NCBI GenBank assembly: GCA_934533075.1
Contig: CAKTBJ010000001.1
Span: forward strand, 62,001 to 126,000
Direction: 5' to 3'
DNA from: an uncultured Paracoccus sp.
GTDB taxonomy: Bacteria > Pseudomonadota > Alphaproteobacteria > Rhodobacterales > Rhodobacteraceae
DNA: 64,000 nucleotides
In this document: piece after piece, positions 37,774 through 46,314 of the stretch
Layout of the letters: each line of letters opens with the position of its first letter
Numbering within the stretch: the first letter of the stretch is position 1
Made by a program: the position numbers and the translations under genes
The notes under the pieces: generated by a model
Seen by the model: the letters and a program-made list of their open reading frames with translations, nothing else
Databases searched by the model: none
What the model was told of the DNA's origin: nothing

Positions 37774-38476
37774 GATCGTCTTCGATACCGAGACCACCGG
37801 GCTGGAGCCGGAAAAGGGCGACCGGCTGGTGGAACTGGGCGCGGTCGAACTGGTCAACCACCTGCCGACGGGCCGGCATTTTCACAAATACATCAACCCG
37901 CAGCGTCCGGTCCCGGCCGAAGTCGTCGCCATTCACGGTCTCGATGACGCTTTCCTGCGCGACAAGCCGGTTTTCGCGGATATCGTCGAGGAGTTTCTGG
38001 TCTTCATCGGCACGGATGCCAAGCTGGTCGCCCATAACGCGGCCTTCGACCTGCGCTTCATGAACAGCGAGCTGGGCCGTTGCGGGCGGCCCCCGCTGTC
38101 CCCGGACCGCATCATCGACACCGTGCTGATGGCGCGCCGGAAATATCCCAATGCGAACAATACGCTGGACGGGCTGTGCCGGCGATTTGGCATCGACAAC
38201 TCGAACCGCACCCTGCACGGGGCGTTGCTGGACAGCGAATTGCTGGCCGAGGTCTATCTGGAACTGATCGGCGGCCGTCAGCCGGATCTGGAGCTGGCCC
38301 ACATCCCCGCCCGCGGCGCCGCGCAGGCAGCGAACCCGGTTGCTGCCGTCCCCGCGGCGGCTCGCCTCAGCCGTCCGCAGCCGCTGCCGCCGCGCCTGAC
38401 GCCGGAGGAGGAGGCGGCCCACCGCGCCTTCGTCGAGAAGATGGGCGAGGCGGCGATCTGGGCGCGGTTTCGCTGA
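37766..38476 (+). CDS. dnaQ: DNA polymerase III epsilon subunit (proofreading exonuclease)
   Basis: A 236-aa DEDDh exonuclease. Exo I is FDTETTGLEP (Asp6, Glu8), Exo II HNAAFDLRFMN near residue 91, Exo III HGALLDSELLAEVY near 151 with His and Asp in place. The C-terminal tail (residues ~175-236), with a Pro/Ala-rich linker, binds the polymerase subunit. It overlaps the end of coaE by 8 bp, so coaE and dnaQ are one transcription unit beside the origin. Confidence 0.95.
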   Translation: MREIVFDTETTGLEPEKGDRLVELGAVELVNHLPTGRHFHKYINPQRPVPAEVVAIHGLDDAFLRDKPVFADIVEEFLVFIGTDAKLVAHNAAFDLRFMNSELGRCGRPPLSPDRIIDTVLMARRKYPNANNTLDGLCRRFGIDNSNRTLHGALLDSELLAEVYLELIGGRQPDLELAHIPARGAAQAANPVAAVPAAARLSRPQPLPPRLTPEEEAAHRAFVEKMGEAAIWARFR

Positions 38477-38534
38477 CGGGTTGCGGGATGGGAGAATAGG
38501 CGGCACCCTGTTTCCCTGACCGACAGGAATCCGC

Positions 38535-39452
38535 ATGCTGAACCCGCTGAACATCTGGCGCGCCCTGCAACCGCTGTTCGAGCGGATGGACAAGGTTCAT
38601 CTGGGCCTGATCGCGGCCGGGGTGGCCTTTTATGCCATGTTCGCGGTGTTTCCGGGGCTGGCGGTGCTGCTGGCGCTGTGGGGGCTGGTTTTCGACCCGT
38701 CGATGATCGGTGCCTATGTCGCGGTCGCGGACGAGTTCATCCCGCCCGGTGCCTCCGGCATCCTGCACAGCCAGCTGGACGGGCTGATGGCGGCGGGCCG
38801 GACCTCGCTGGGCTGGACGACCTTCGTGTCCTTCATGATCGCGACGATCTCGGCCCGTGCCGGGGTCGAATCGCTGATGCGTGGGCTGAACGCCATCCAC
38901 GGCGTGCGCTCGCATTCCACGATCTTCGGCTTCATCCTGGCCTATGTGCTGACCCTGGCCATCGTCGGCGTCGCGCTGCTGGGGCTGGCCACCATCGTCA
39001 TCGTGCCGGTGGTGCTGAACGTGTTCCCGCTGGGTCCGGCGACAGCCTGGGCGATCACCGCGCTGCCCTGGGTGGGGCTGTTCACCATCGTGCTGATCGG
39101 CATCGGCATCGTCTATCGCTATGGCCCGAACGTGCGCCGCCCGCGCACGGCGCTGTTCACCTGGGGGTCGCTGCTGGCGACACTGATGTGGGCGGCGGCC
39201 TCGATCGGGTTCTCGGCCTATCTGTCCAGCTTCAACAGCTATAACCGCATCTATGGCTCGATCGGGGCGGTGATCGCGCTGCTGATGTGGTTCTATCTGG
39301 CCGGGTTCTCGGTGCTGTTCGGCGCCGTGGTCAATGTCGAACTGGGCCGCCGCCAGCGGTTGCGGCAGGCCCGGCGGCTGCGCAAGGCCGCGCAGGCGGC
39401 CGCAAAGGCGGATGCGGAAGCGGCCGCGGCCGGACAGCAGGACGACGCCTGA
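38535..39452 (+). CDS. YihY/virulence factor BrkB family membrane protein
   Basis: A 305-aa inner-membrane protein with six spans. The N-terminal amphipathic part HLGLIAAGVAFYAMFAVFPG is the family hallmark; further blocks are WTTFVSFMIATISARAGVESLMRGLNAI and SYNRIYGSIGAVIALLMWFYLAG. The family was once misnamed RNase BN; its function is not settled. The last ~35 residues are a charged coiled tail rich in Ala, Arg and Lys. It converges with phyR with a 21-bp gap. Confidence 0.9.
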   Translation: MLNPLNIWRALQPLFERMDKVHLGLIAAGVAFYAMFAVFPGLAVLLALWGLVFDPSMIGAYVAVADEFIPPGASGILHSQLDGLMAAGRTSLGWTTFVSFMIATISARAGVESLMRGLNAIHGVRSHSTIFGFILAYVLTLAIVGVALLGLATIVIVPVVLNVFPLGPATAWAITALPWVGLFTIVLIGIGIVYRYGPNVRRPRTALFTWGSLLATLMWAAASIGFSAYLSSFNSYNRIYGSIGAVIALLMWFYLAGFSVLFGAVVNVELGRRQRLRQARRLRKAAQAAAKADAEAAAAGQQDDA

Positions 39453-39473
39453 CCCCGGCCCGCGGCGGGATGA

Positions 39474-40274
39474 TCAGACCTCCAGCCCCTCGGTCGAGGT
39501 GAAGAACATCGCCTGGCTGATCGCCGAGCGCACCTGATCCTCGGTATAGGGCTTCGAGATCAGGAAGGCCGGCTCCGGGCGCTCGCCGGTCAGCAGGCGC
39601 TCGGGGAAGGCGGTGATGAAGATCACCGGCAGGGTGCCGAGGCGGGCCAGGATCTCGTTGATCGCGTCGAGACCCGAGGAGCCGTCGGCAAGCTGGATGT
39701 CGGCCAGCGCCAGCGTCGGCGTGGCCTTGCCGGCCAGGTCCACGGCGGCGGCATGGGTGCGGGCGATGCCGGTGACCTCGTGGCCCATGCTCTGCACGAT
39801 GCCCTTGAGGTCCATCGCGATGATCGTCTCGTCCTCGATGATCATCACCTTGCCGCGCACGGCCCGGCCCATCTCGTCGAAGGCGATCTGCACCAGCGCC
39901 TCGGCCTCGGCGGCCGAGCAGGCCATCACCTCGGCGATCTGGTCGTAGCGCAGTTCCTCGATGGTGCGCAGCAGCAGGGCCTCGCGCGAATTCGGGGTCA
40001 GGCCGGCCATGCGCTGCTGCACGCGGCTTTCGCGCAGGCTGGCGCCGTCCTCGGCCACGGGCTGGCCGCTGGTCTGCCAGATGGCATGAAAGGTCCGAAA
40101 CAGCACCACGCGCATGTCGCCCCTGCCTTCCGCCAGCGAGCGATCGGCGAGGATGGCCTCCAGCACGGCGGCGGCATAGGTGTCGCCTTCGGACTGGTTG
40201 CCGGTGAGGGCGCGGGCATAGCGGCGCAGGAACGGCAGTTCCCGGCCGATGGCGGTAGCGAGTTCAGCAGACAT
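39474..40274 (-). CDS. phyR: General stress response regulator PhyR
   Basis: A 266-aa anti-anti-sigma factor. Residues 1-135 mimic sigma domains 2 and 4 of EcfG (ALLLRTIEELRYDQIAEVMACS is the sigma-4-like helix), and 142-260 are a receiver with Asp192 in ALADIQLADG, Thr221 in FITAFPERL and Lys241 in ISKPY. Phosphorylation frees the sigma-like part to bind NepR. It is divergent from nepR-ecfG across a 98-bp gap. A longer frame extends upstream but the ATG at 40274 is the conserved start. Confidence 0.95.
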   Translation of the reverse strand: MSAELATAIGRELPFLRRYARALTGNQSEGDTYAAAVLEAILADRSLAEGRGDMRVVLFRTFHAIWQTSGQPVAEDGASLRESRVQQRMAGLTPNSREALLLRTIEELRYDQIAEVMACSAAEAEALVQIAFDEMGRAVRGKVMIIEDETIIAMDLKGIVQSMGHEVTGIARTHAAAVDLAGKATPTLALADIQLADGSSGLDAINEILARLGTLPVIFITAFPERLLTGERPEPAFLISKPYTEDQVRSAISQAMFFTSTEGLEV

Positions 40275-40309
40275 GGCAATCCTTACGCTTCGGCAACTTG
40301 CCGGTTTGT

Positions 40310-40335
40310 GGAACCCGGCCCTTTGCATATATGTT
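40310..40335 (+). promoter_or_regulatory. EcfG-type general stress promoter for nepR-ecfG
   Basis: GGAAC at 40310-40314, a 17-base spacer, then TGTT at 40332-40335, close to the alphaproteobacterial EcfG consensus GGAAC-N16/17-CGTT (one mismatch in the -10). It is 37 bases upstream of the nepR ATG, as expected for the auto-regulated promoter of this operon. Confidence 0.7.
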
Positions 40336-40372
40336 GCCCTGACAAGAGACAAGCAACGGGGCGACCCTGCCA

Positions 40373-40519
40373 ATGACACCCAAGCGTGAAGACCGGCGCA
40401 AGAAGGCCATCGAGCAGCAGATCGACGAGAATCTACGCCGTGTCTACGAGCAGGTGACGGAGGCGGAGATCCCCGACCGCTTCCTCGATCTGCTGGAAAA
40501 GCTGAAGCGGCAGGAGTGA
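40373..40519 (+). CDS. nepR: Anti-sigma factor NepR
   Basis: A 48-aa protein that is easily missed because of its length. It contains IEQQIDENLRRVYEQV and IPDRFLDLLEKL, the two helices by which NepR family proteins bind EcfG or the sigma-like half of PhyR. The ATG at 40373 is the only sensible start; the N-terminus is short and basic (TPKREDRRKK). It lies between the EcfG-type promoter and ecfG, 4 bp ahead of the latter, exactly the standard arrangement. Confidence 0.92.
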   Translation: MTPKREDRRKKAIEQQIDENLRRVYEQVTEAEIPDRFLDLLEKLKRQE

Positions 40520-40523
40520 CCTC

Positions 40524-41114
40524 ATGACCGCCAGTCCCTCCAACCGCCATCCCGCCGACGATGGCGCCGATCCGCGCGACGAGCTGGTCAGCCATCTGCC
40601 GGCCCTGCGCGCCTTTGCCCTGTCGTTGACCCGCGAGGGTGCCGCGGCCGACGATCTGGTGCAGGACACCATCGTCAAGGCCTGGACCAACATGGACAAG
40701 TTCCAGGCGGGGACCAATCTGCGCGCCTGGCTGTTCACCATCCTGCGCAACACCTTCTATTCGGACCGCCGCAAGACGCGGCGCGAGGTGTCCGACAGCG
40801 ACGGCATCCATGCCGCCCGCCAGGCCACCCGCCCCGACCATGACGGCCGCCTCGCCCTGAACGATTTCCGCGGCGCCTTCGAGCAATTGCCCGACGAGCA
40901 GCGCGAGGCGCTGATCCTGGTCGGCGCCTATGGCTTTTCCTACGAGGAGGCCGCCGCCATGACCAGGGTGGCCGTGGGCACCGTCAAGTCGCGGGCGAAT
41001 CGCGGCCGCCGCCGGCTGGCCGAGCTGCTGCATCTGGAGGAGGGCGAGGAGCTGGAGCTGACCGACAGCACTACCCTGGCGGTGATGGCCGGCAACCAGC
41101 CGGTGCAACGCTAG
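40524..41114 (+). CDS. ecfG: General stress sigma factor EcfG
   Basis: A 196-aa ECF sigma factor. Region 2 runs over residues ~22-90 (LVSHLPALRAFALSLTREG, AADDLVQDTIVKAWTNMDKF), region 4 over ~118-172 (FEQLPDEQREALILVGAYGF, SYEEAAAMTRVAVGTVKSR). It is held by NepR and released by phosphorylated PhyR, then directs transcription of stress genes from GGAAC promoters. The start at 40524 is 4 bp after nepR stops. The 25-residue acidic tail after region 4 is not part of the conserved fold. Confidence 0.95.
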   Translation: MTASPSNRHPADDGADPRDELVSHLPALRAFALSLTREGAAADDLVQDTIVKAWTNMDKFQAGTNLRAWLFTILRNTFYSDRRKTRREVSDSDGIHAARQATRPDHDGRLALNDFRGAFEQLPDEQREALILVGAYGFSYEEAAAMTRVAVGTVKSRANRGRRRLAELLHLEEGEELELTDSTTLAVMAGNQPVQR

Positions 41115-41118
41115 GCCG

Positions 41119-42921
41119 ATGATCGGGCCGTTGCGCGAGCGGCTGGCCTTTACGCGGGGTCTCGGCTTTCGGCTGGCCACGCTGCTGTCGCTGGCGATCC
41201 TGCCCATCGGGCTGATCTCGCTGGTGCAGACGCTGGGCCTGTCGCGCGAGGCCAGCCGCACAGCCGAGCAGGCGCTGCTGGGCCGCACCGCCACCGCCGC
41301 CGCCGGCGAGCGCGCCATCCTGCAAAGCGCCTTCGGCACCGCCGACGCCCTCGGCCCGGCGGTGCTGGAAACGCAGTCCGCCGGCTCGACGCGCAATTGC
41401 ATGGACATGATGACCAGCTTCGTCACCCGCAGCGCCATCTATTCCTTTGCCGGCTTCGTGGACCTGGAGGGGCGATCGGACTGCAATTCCTCGGGCGATC
41501 CGCGCGACATGCGCAACTCGTCGGGCTATCCGCGGTTCATGGAGCGTCCCGGCACCCATATCTTCGCCACCACCCACGGCATCGTCTCGGGCGAGTCGGT
41601 GGTGGTCATCCAGCAGCCGGTCTACAGCGATGCCAGCCTGGTGGGCTATATCGCGCTGTCGATCTCGCATGACCTGCTGCGTTCGACCCATGCGGCGAAT
41701 TTCGACCAGGGCGAGGACAGGCTGCTGACCTTTTCCGGCAGCGGCGACGTGCTGTCCTATTACACCGCCGACCATTCCAGGGCCGAATCGCTGCTTCCGG
41801 CCGATATAAGCCTCGCAGAGCTGGCGCGGGGCCAGCAGACGACCTTCCACGCGCTCAGCAGCGACGGGCAGGAGCGGGTGTTCTCGGTGGTGCCGATCGT
41901 GCCGGGGCTGGCCTATGCGCTGGGCAGCTATGCGCCGGGCGATTCGGGGGTGGCCGGTTTCAGGCTGGCCAATATCAGCGCCATCCTGTTCACGCTGGCG
42001 CTGTTCTTCGTGTCGCTGACCGTGGCCTATTTCGCCGTCGATCACCTCGTCCTGCGCCATGTGCGCGAGCTGCGCGGCCAGATGCGGCATTTCGCCGTGG
42101 GCGACCGCACGCAACTGCCCCGCGTGATCCGCGAGGCGCCCTCGGAAATCGCGGATGTCAGCCAGACCTTCCACAACATGGCCCGCATCCTGATCCGCGA
42201 CGAGGAACAGATGGAGACCGCGGTCGCGGAAAAGACCGTGCTGCTGAAGGAGGTTCATCACCGGGTCAAGAACAACCTCCAGCTCATCGCCTCGATCATC
42301 AACATGCAGAGCCGGCTGCTGGCCGATCCGGATGCCAAGGCGGTGCTGCGCTCGGTGCAGGACCGGGTGGCCTCGCTGGCGACGATCTATCGCAACCTCT
42401 ATCAGGCCGAGCATCTGGATGCGGTGGAGGCCGGGCGGCTGATCGCCGATATCGTGAACCAGATGACGGTGGCCTCGGACAGTGCCGCGTCCCGACTGCG
42501 GGTCAAGACCGATCTGATGCCCCTGACCCTGCAACCCGACCAGGCGGTGCCGCTGTCGCTGCTGGCGACGGAAGCCTTCACCAATGCGATCAAATATTCC
42601 GGGGTTCCGGCGGGGTCGGATACCGCCTGGGCGCGGGTCAGCCTGCAACCGGACGGTCCCGGCCATGTCGTGCTGGAGATCGCCAACTCGCTCGGCCCGG
42701 AGGATGACGGGCAGGATCAGGGCGACAGCACCGGGCTGGGCAGCCAGCTGATCGAGGCCTTCGCCATCCAGCTGGAGGGCGAGGCCGAGACGCATCGCGA
42801 TACGGCCAGCCACAGCCTGCGCGTGCGCTTTCGCCTGGCCGGCGGCGAGGGGCACGACACCACCACCGACCTGCGCGCGGTGCTGCTGACCTCGGCCCCG
42901 CGGCCGGGGGCGCAACATTGA
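41119..42921 (+). CDS. Sensor histidine kinase, HWE/HisKA_2 type (general stress)
   Basis: A 600-aa membrane kinase. One span at residues ~17-38, a periplasmic sensing domain of about 240 residues with a paired-Cys region, a second span at ~281-303, then a HAMP-like linker and a HisKA_2 box LKEVHHRVKNNLQLIASI with likely phospho-His381. The ATPase domain follows (SLLATEAFTNAIKYS; GLGSQLIEAFA). Located 4 bp after ecfG in the same operon, it is the obvious kinase for PhyR (inference). The stop at 42921 adjoins a parS site. Confidence 0.9.
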   Translation: MIGPLRERLAFTRGLGFRLATLLSLAILPIGLISLVQTLGLSREASRTAEQALLGRTATAAAGERAILQSAFGTADALGPAVLETQSAGSTRNCMDMMTSFVTRSAIYSFAGFVDLEGRSDCNSSGDPRDMRNSSGYPRFMERPGTHIFATTHGIVSGESVVVIQQPVYSDASLVGYIALSISHDLLRSTHAANFDQGEDRLLTFSGSGDVLSYYTADHSRAESLLPADISLAELARGQQTTFHALSSDGQERVFSVVPIVPGLAYALGSYAPGDSGVAGFRLANISAILFTLALFFVSLTVAYFAVDHLVLRHVRELRGQMRHFAVGDRTQLPRVIREAPSEIADVSQTFHNMARILIRDEEQMETAVAEKTVLLKEVHHRVKNNLQLIASIINMQSRLLADPDAKAVLRSVQDRVASLATIYRNLYQAEHLDAVEAGRLIADIVNQMTVASDSAASRLRVKTDLMPLTLQPDQAVPLSLLATEAFTNAIKYSGVPAGSDTAWARVSLQPDGPGHVVLEIANSLGPEDDGQDQGDSTGLGSQLIEAFAIQLEGEAETHRDTASHSLRVRFRLAGGEGHDTTTDLRAVLLTSAPRPGAQH

Positions 42922-42937
42922 TGTTTCACGTGAAACA
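42922..42937. promoter_or_regulatory. parS site (intergenic)
   Basis: Perfect TGTTTCACGTGAAACA in the 22-bp gap between the convergent kinase and DUF454 genes, starting directly after the kinase stop codon. It is about 5.9 kb right of the proposed oriC. Confidence 0.97.
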
Positions 42938-42943
42938 ATCGGC

Positions 42944-43321
42944 TCAGATGGCCGGCGGGGCGTCCGGGCGGGTCAGGATATAGGCGGCGATCAGGGTGCA
43001 GACCGCCACCTGCGCCGTCAGTGCCCAAGGGGGCGAGCCAAACCACCAGGCCATGCCGCATCCCCAGGCCATTGCAATCGTTGCGATATATTTCACACGG
43101 CGCGAGATGGCGCGATGGCGCAGCCAGTTGCGCAGCGGCGGGCCGACATAGTGGTTGGCGAGGATGCGCCGCGACAGCTGCGGCGAGGATTTCGAGAACG
43201 CCCAGACCGCCACGATCAGGAAAGGCACGGTCGGCATGATCGGCAGCAGCGTGCCGATGGCGCCCAGCGCCAGCCCCACCCAGCCGATCACCAGATAGAC
43301 GGTCTTCCCGATTTCGCGCAT
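42944..43321 (-). CDS. DUF454 family membrane protein (YbaN-like)
   Basis: A 125-aa inner-membrane protein. The N-terminal MREIGKTVYLVIGWVGLALG and LPIMPTVPFLIVAVWAFSKSSP are the DUF454 signature, with three or four spans. The family has no known function. The ATG at 43321 is chosen; an in-frame GTG at 43336 adds five residues. It is 81 bp downstream of hemW on the same strand and converges with the stress kinase across a parS site. Confidence 0.85.
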   Translation of the reverse strand: MREIGKTVYLVIGWVGLALGAIGTLLPIMPTVPFLIVAVWAFSKSSPQLSRRILANHYVGPPLRNWLRHRAISRRVKYIATIAMAWGCGMAWWFGSPPWALTAQVAVCTLIAAYILTRPDAPPAI

Positions 43322-43402
43322 GTCGCCCTGCCTCACCCGAACCCGCCTGAACTGGGCTATCCGGCGCGGTTTCGCAAGCGTGAGGATGCGAATTCCGCCG
43401 CG

Positions 43403-44566
43403 TCAGGTGGTCAGGCGCCGCAAGACCGCGTTCAACAGTGGCAGGCCGGCATCGGTCGCGGCCAGCCGGTCCGGCCTGTGAGCGATCAGGCCGAGATCGG
43501 CCAGCTCCGCCAGCCCGTCCGGGTCCAGAACACGGGAGTCCATCGCATTCAGGCGGGGCAGCGCGATGCCTTCGCGCAGCCGCAGCCCCATCAGCAGATA
43601 TTCCAGTGCCCGGTCGCGGCGGCTCTGATCCGCTTGCACCGCGTCGCCCGAGCCGTGCCGCTCCACCCTCTCCAGCCACAGGCCCGGCGCGCGATGGGCC
43701 TCGGTCGCCAGCCGCGTCGCGCCCAGGCTCAGCCGGCCATGCGCGCCGGGTCCGATGGCGGCCCAGTCGCCTTGCCGCCAATACAGCAGGTTGTGCCGGC
43801 TCTCGGCCCCCGGCCGGGCGTGGTTGGAGATCTCATAGTTCAGCATCCCGGCCTCGGCGCAGATGGCCTGCGTTTCTTCCCACAAGTCGGCGGCGAGATC
43901 CTCGTCCGGCAGGCCCTTCAGCCCGCCCCTGGCATGGCGGGCGCCGAAGGCGGTGCCCGGCTCGATGGTCAGCTGGTAAAGCGAGAGGTGATCGACGGCC
44001 ATCGCCAGCGCCTCGCGCAACTCGCGCGCCCAGTCGGCGCGGGCCTGATCCTGGCGCGCATAGATCAGGTCGAAGCTGACGCGGGGAAAGGCGGCGCGGG
44101 CGATGTCGAAGGCCGCGCGGGCCTCGGCGGCGGAATGCATCCGGCCCAGCCGGCGCAGGTTGGTATCGTTCAGCGCCTGCACACCCATCGACAGCCGGTT
44201 GACCCCGGCCTGCGCGTAACCGGCAAAGCGGCCGGCCTCGACGCTGGTCGGGTTGGCCTCCAGCGTGATCTCGACATCGTTGGCCAGCGGCCAGTGGCGG
44301 CGCGCGGCCTCGATCACCCCGGCCACCAGATCCGGCGCCATCAGCGAGGGCGTGCCGCCGCCAAAGAAGAGGCTGTTCAGCACGCGGCCGGGCACCAGTG
44401 CCGCGATCCGGTCCAGTTCAAGCCGATAGGCGGCCAGCCAGCGGGCTTGATCTATCTGGGCCGAGACATGGCTGTTGAAGTCGCAATAGGGGCATTTGGC
44501 GGCGCAGAAGGGCCAATGGACATAGAGGCCGAAGCCTCCCTCCCGCCAATCCTCGGCAAGGCTCAC
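43403..44566 (-). CDS. hemW: Radical SAM heme chaperone HemW
   Basis: A 387-aa radical SAM protein, formerly annotated as an anaerobic coproporphyrinogen III oxidase. The cluster motif is YVHWPFCAAKCPYCDF with Cys21, Cys25 and Cys28; FFGGGTPSLM and NRLSMGVQALND follow. The protein lacks the extra Cys of HemN and is thought to insert heme in respiratory enzymes. The start is GTG at 44566, overlapping the Rid gene stop by 4 bp; the next upstream possibilities lie inside the Rid gene. Confidence 0.93.
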   Translation of the reverse strand: MSLAEDWREGGFGLYVHWPFCAAKCPYCDFNSHVSAQIDQARWLAAYRLELDRIAALVPGRVLNSLFFGGGTPSLMAPDLVAGVIEAARRHWPLANDVEITLEANPTSVEAGRFAGYAQAGVNRLSMGVQALNDTNLRRLGRMHSAAEARAAFDIARAAFPRVSFDLIYARQDQARADWARELREALAMAVDHLSLYQLTIEPGTAFGARHARGGLKGLPDEDLAADLWEETQAICAEAGMLNYEISNHARPGAESRHNLLYWRQGDWAAIGPGAHGRLSLGATRLATEAHRAPGLWLERVERHGSGDAVQADQSRRDRALEYLLMGLRLREGIALPRLNAMDSRVLDPDGLAELADLGLIAHRPDRLAATDAGLPLLNAVLRRLTT

Positions 44567-44940
44567 GCCGCCCTCATCGCGGTGACTTCGATCTCGACCA
44601 GCATTTCGGGGCGGATCAGGCCGGCGACGACCATCGTCGCCGCCGGTGGCGCGGCACCCAGCCAGCGGGCGAGGACCGGGGCGATCTCGTCCACCAGCGC
44701 GGCATCGGTGACGGTGTATTGCACGCGCACGATCTCGGCCATCGAGAAGCCGGCCTCGGCCAGCGCCCGCGCGATGGTGGCGAGGGCATTTTCCGCCTGC
44801 GCGGCGGCGCCCTCGGGCATCGCCATCCGCGCATAGTCGTAGCCGGTGGTCCCGGAGACGAAGCACCAGTCGCCATTCACCACGGCGCGGCAATAGCCCA
44901 TCGCGGTCTCGAACGGCGATCCTGTTGAAATCCTATGCAA
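44563..44940 (-). CDS. Rid family (RidA/YER057c/UK114) protein
   Basis: A 125-aa protein of the enamine/imine deaminase family. It begins [20 protein letters not shown], then FVSGTTGYDYA and VEIEVTAMRA near the end, typical of the RidA-like subgroup with N-terminal ISTGSPFE. The catalytic Arg of RidA is not obvious, so it may belong to a non-deaminating subfamily. The start is taken as TTG at 44940, preceded by GGAGG at a 6-nt distance inside rdgB; an ATG at 44967 and one at 44901 are alternatives but fit conservation less well. It overlaps rdgB by 8 bp. Confidence 0.88.
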   Translation of the reverse strand: MHRISTGSPFETAMGYCRAVVNGDWCFVSGTTGYDYARMAMPEGAAAQAENALATIARALAEAGFSMAEIVRVQYTVTDAALVDEIAPVLARWLGAAPPAATMVVAGLIRPEMLVEIEVTAMRAA

Positions 44941-45538
44941 AAAGCGCCTCCAACTGGCGGAAGGCATCGGCGCGGTGGCTGATGCGGTTCTTTTCCTCGG
45001 CGCTCATCTCGGCATAGGTGCGGCTGTCGCCATCGGGAATGAAGATCGGGTCATAGCCGTGCCCCTGCACCCCGCGCGGCGGCCAGACCAGCCTACCATC
45101 CGCCTTGCCCTCGAAGATTTCCTCATGCCCGTCCGGCCAGACCAGCAGGAAGGTGGCGCGGAACTGGGCCTTGCGCGGCTCGGGCACGTTTCGCGCCTCC
45201 AGCGCCTCCCACGTCCGGGTCATCGCCTGCATGAAGTCGCGCCCGTCCGGGGTTTCTGCCCAGTCGGCGGTATGCACGCCGGGCGCGCCGTCCAGCCCGT
45301 CGATGCAGATGCCGCTGTCGTCGGCCAAAGCCGGCAGGCCGGTGGCCTCCATCGCCGCGCGGGCCTTGATGCGGGCATTGCCGATGAAGGTCTCCTCGGT
45401 CTCCTCCGGCTCGGGCAGGCCGTGCTCGCCGGCGCTGACCAGGGTGATGCCGTGGGGGGCGAACAGCGCCCGCATCTCCTCCAGCTTGCCGGCGTTGTGG
45501 GTGGCGACCAGCAGCACCTTGTCGGTGAAGCGCCTCAT
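44933..45538 (-). CDS. rdgB: XTP/dITP pyrophosphatase (RdgB/HAM1)
   Basis: A 201-aa nucleotide house-cleaning enzyme that hydrolyses ITP, dITP and XTP to the monophosphates. The N-terminal [12 protein letters not shown] binds nucleotide; [21 protein letters not shown] and [10 protein letters not shown] with [18 protein letters not shown] are the other conserved blocks. It overlaps the rph stop by 4 bp. The pairing rph-rdgB-hemW is widespread in proteobacteria. Confidence 0.95.
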   Translation of the reverse strand: MRRFTDKVLLVATHNAGKLEEMRALFAPHGITLVSAGEHGLPEPEETEETFIGNARIKARAAMEATGLPALADDSGICIDGLDGAPGVHTADWAETPDGRDFMQAMTRTWEALEARNVPEPRKAQFRATFLLVWPDGHEEIFEGKADGRLVWPPRGVQGHGYDPIFIPDGDSRTYAEMSAEEKNRISHRADAFRQLEALFA

Positions 45539-46248
45539 TCCAGCGCCGCCTTCTGCACGGCGACCAGCCCCTGCACCCCGGCCTCGGCCAGGTCCATCAG
45601 CTTGCCCATCTCGTCGCGGGAAAAGGTCGCGCCCTCGGCGGACATCTGGACCTCGATCAGCTTGCCGCCGCCGGTGAGGATGAAATTGCCGTCGGTGCCG
45701 GCGATGCTGTCCTCGGCATAGTCCAGATCCAGCACCGGCTGGCCGGCATAGATGCCGCAGGACACCGCCGCCACATGGTCGAGGATCGGGTCCGAGGTCA
45801 CCATCTTGGCCGAAATCAACTGGTTGACCGCCAGCCGCAGCGCCACCCAGCCGCCGGTGATCGCGGCGCAGCGGGTGCCGCCATCGGCATTGATCACGTC
45901 GCAATCGACGGTGATCTGCCGCTCGCCCAGCGCCCGGCGGTCCACCCCGGCCCGCAGCGCGCGGCCGATCAGGCGCTGGATTTCGACGGTGCGCCCGCCC
46001 TGCTTGCCCTGCGCGGCCTCGCGGCGGGTGCGGCTGCCGGTGGCGCGGGGCAGCATGCCGTATTCCGCCGTCACCCAGCCCTGGCCGGAGCCTTTCAGGA
46101 AGGGCGGCGGCCGGTCCTCGATGCTGGCGCTGCACAGCACTTCGGTATGGCCCATGCGGATCAGGCAAGAGCCTTCGGCATGGCGCATCACGCCGGTTTC
46201 GATTGAAACGGGGCGCAATTCGCCTAGGTTACGGCCAGAGGGGCGCAT
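45535..46248 (-). CDS. rph: Ribonuclease PH
   Basis: A 237-aa phosphorolytic exonuclease that trims tRNA 3' ends. [19 protein letters not shown] opens the protein; [21 protein letters not shown] and the C-terminal [22 protein letters not shown] complete the phosphate-binding core. Length is normal and there is no frameshift as in E. coli K-12. It is divergent from hrcA with a 66-bp gap and heads the rph-rdgB-Rid-hemW unit. Confidence 0.96.
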   Translation of the reverse strand: MRPSGRNLGELRPVSIETGVMRHAEGSCLIRMGHTEVLCSASIEDRPPPFLKGSGQGWVTAEYGMLPRATGSRTRREAAQGKQGGRTVEIQRLIGRALRAGVDRRALGERQITVDCDVINADGGTRCAAITGGWVALRLAVNQLISAKMVTSDPILDHVAAVSCGIYAGQPVLDLDYAEDSIAGTDGNFILTGGGKLIEVQMSAEGATFSRDEMGKLMDLAEAGVQGLVAVQKAALE

Positions 46249-46314
46249 GGGCCTGTCCTTTCCATTCTTGGTCAGGGGCCAGATACCGCCCGCCCGCACC
46301 AAACCGCAAGACGC

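Noticed and set aside
40275..40309. EcfG promoter for phyR on the minus strand
   Set aside because: No GGAAC-N16/17-CGTT match reads towards phyR in the 98-bp gap; only the nepR side has one.
46249..46314. CIRCE operator before hrcA
   Set aside because: The TTAGCACTC-N9-GAGTGCTAA pattern does not occur in the rph-hrcA gap.
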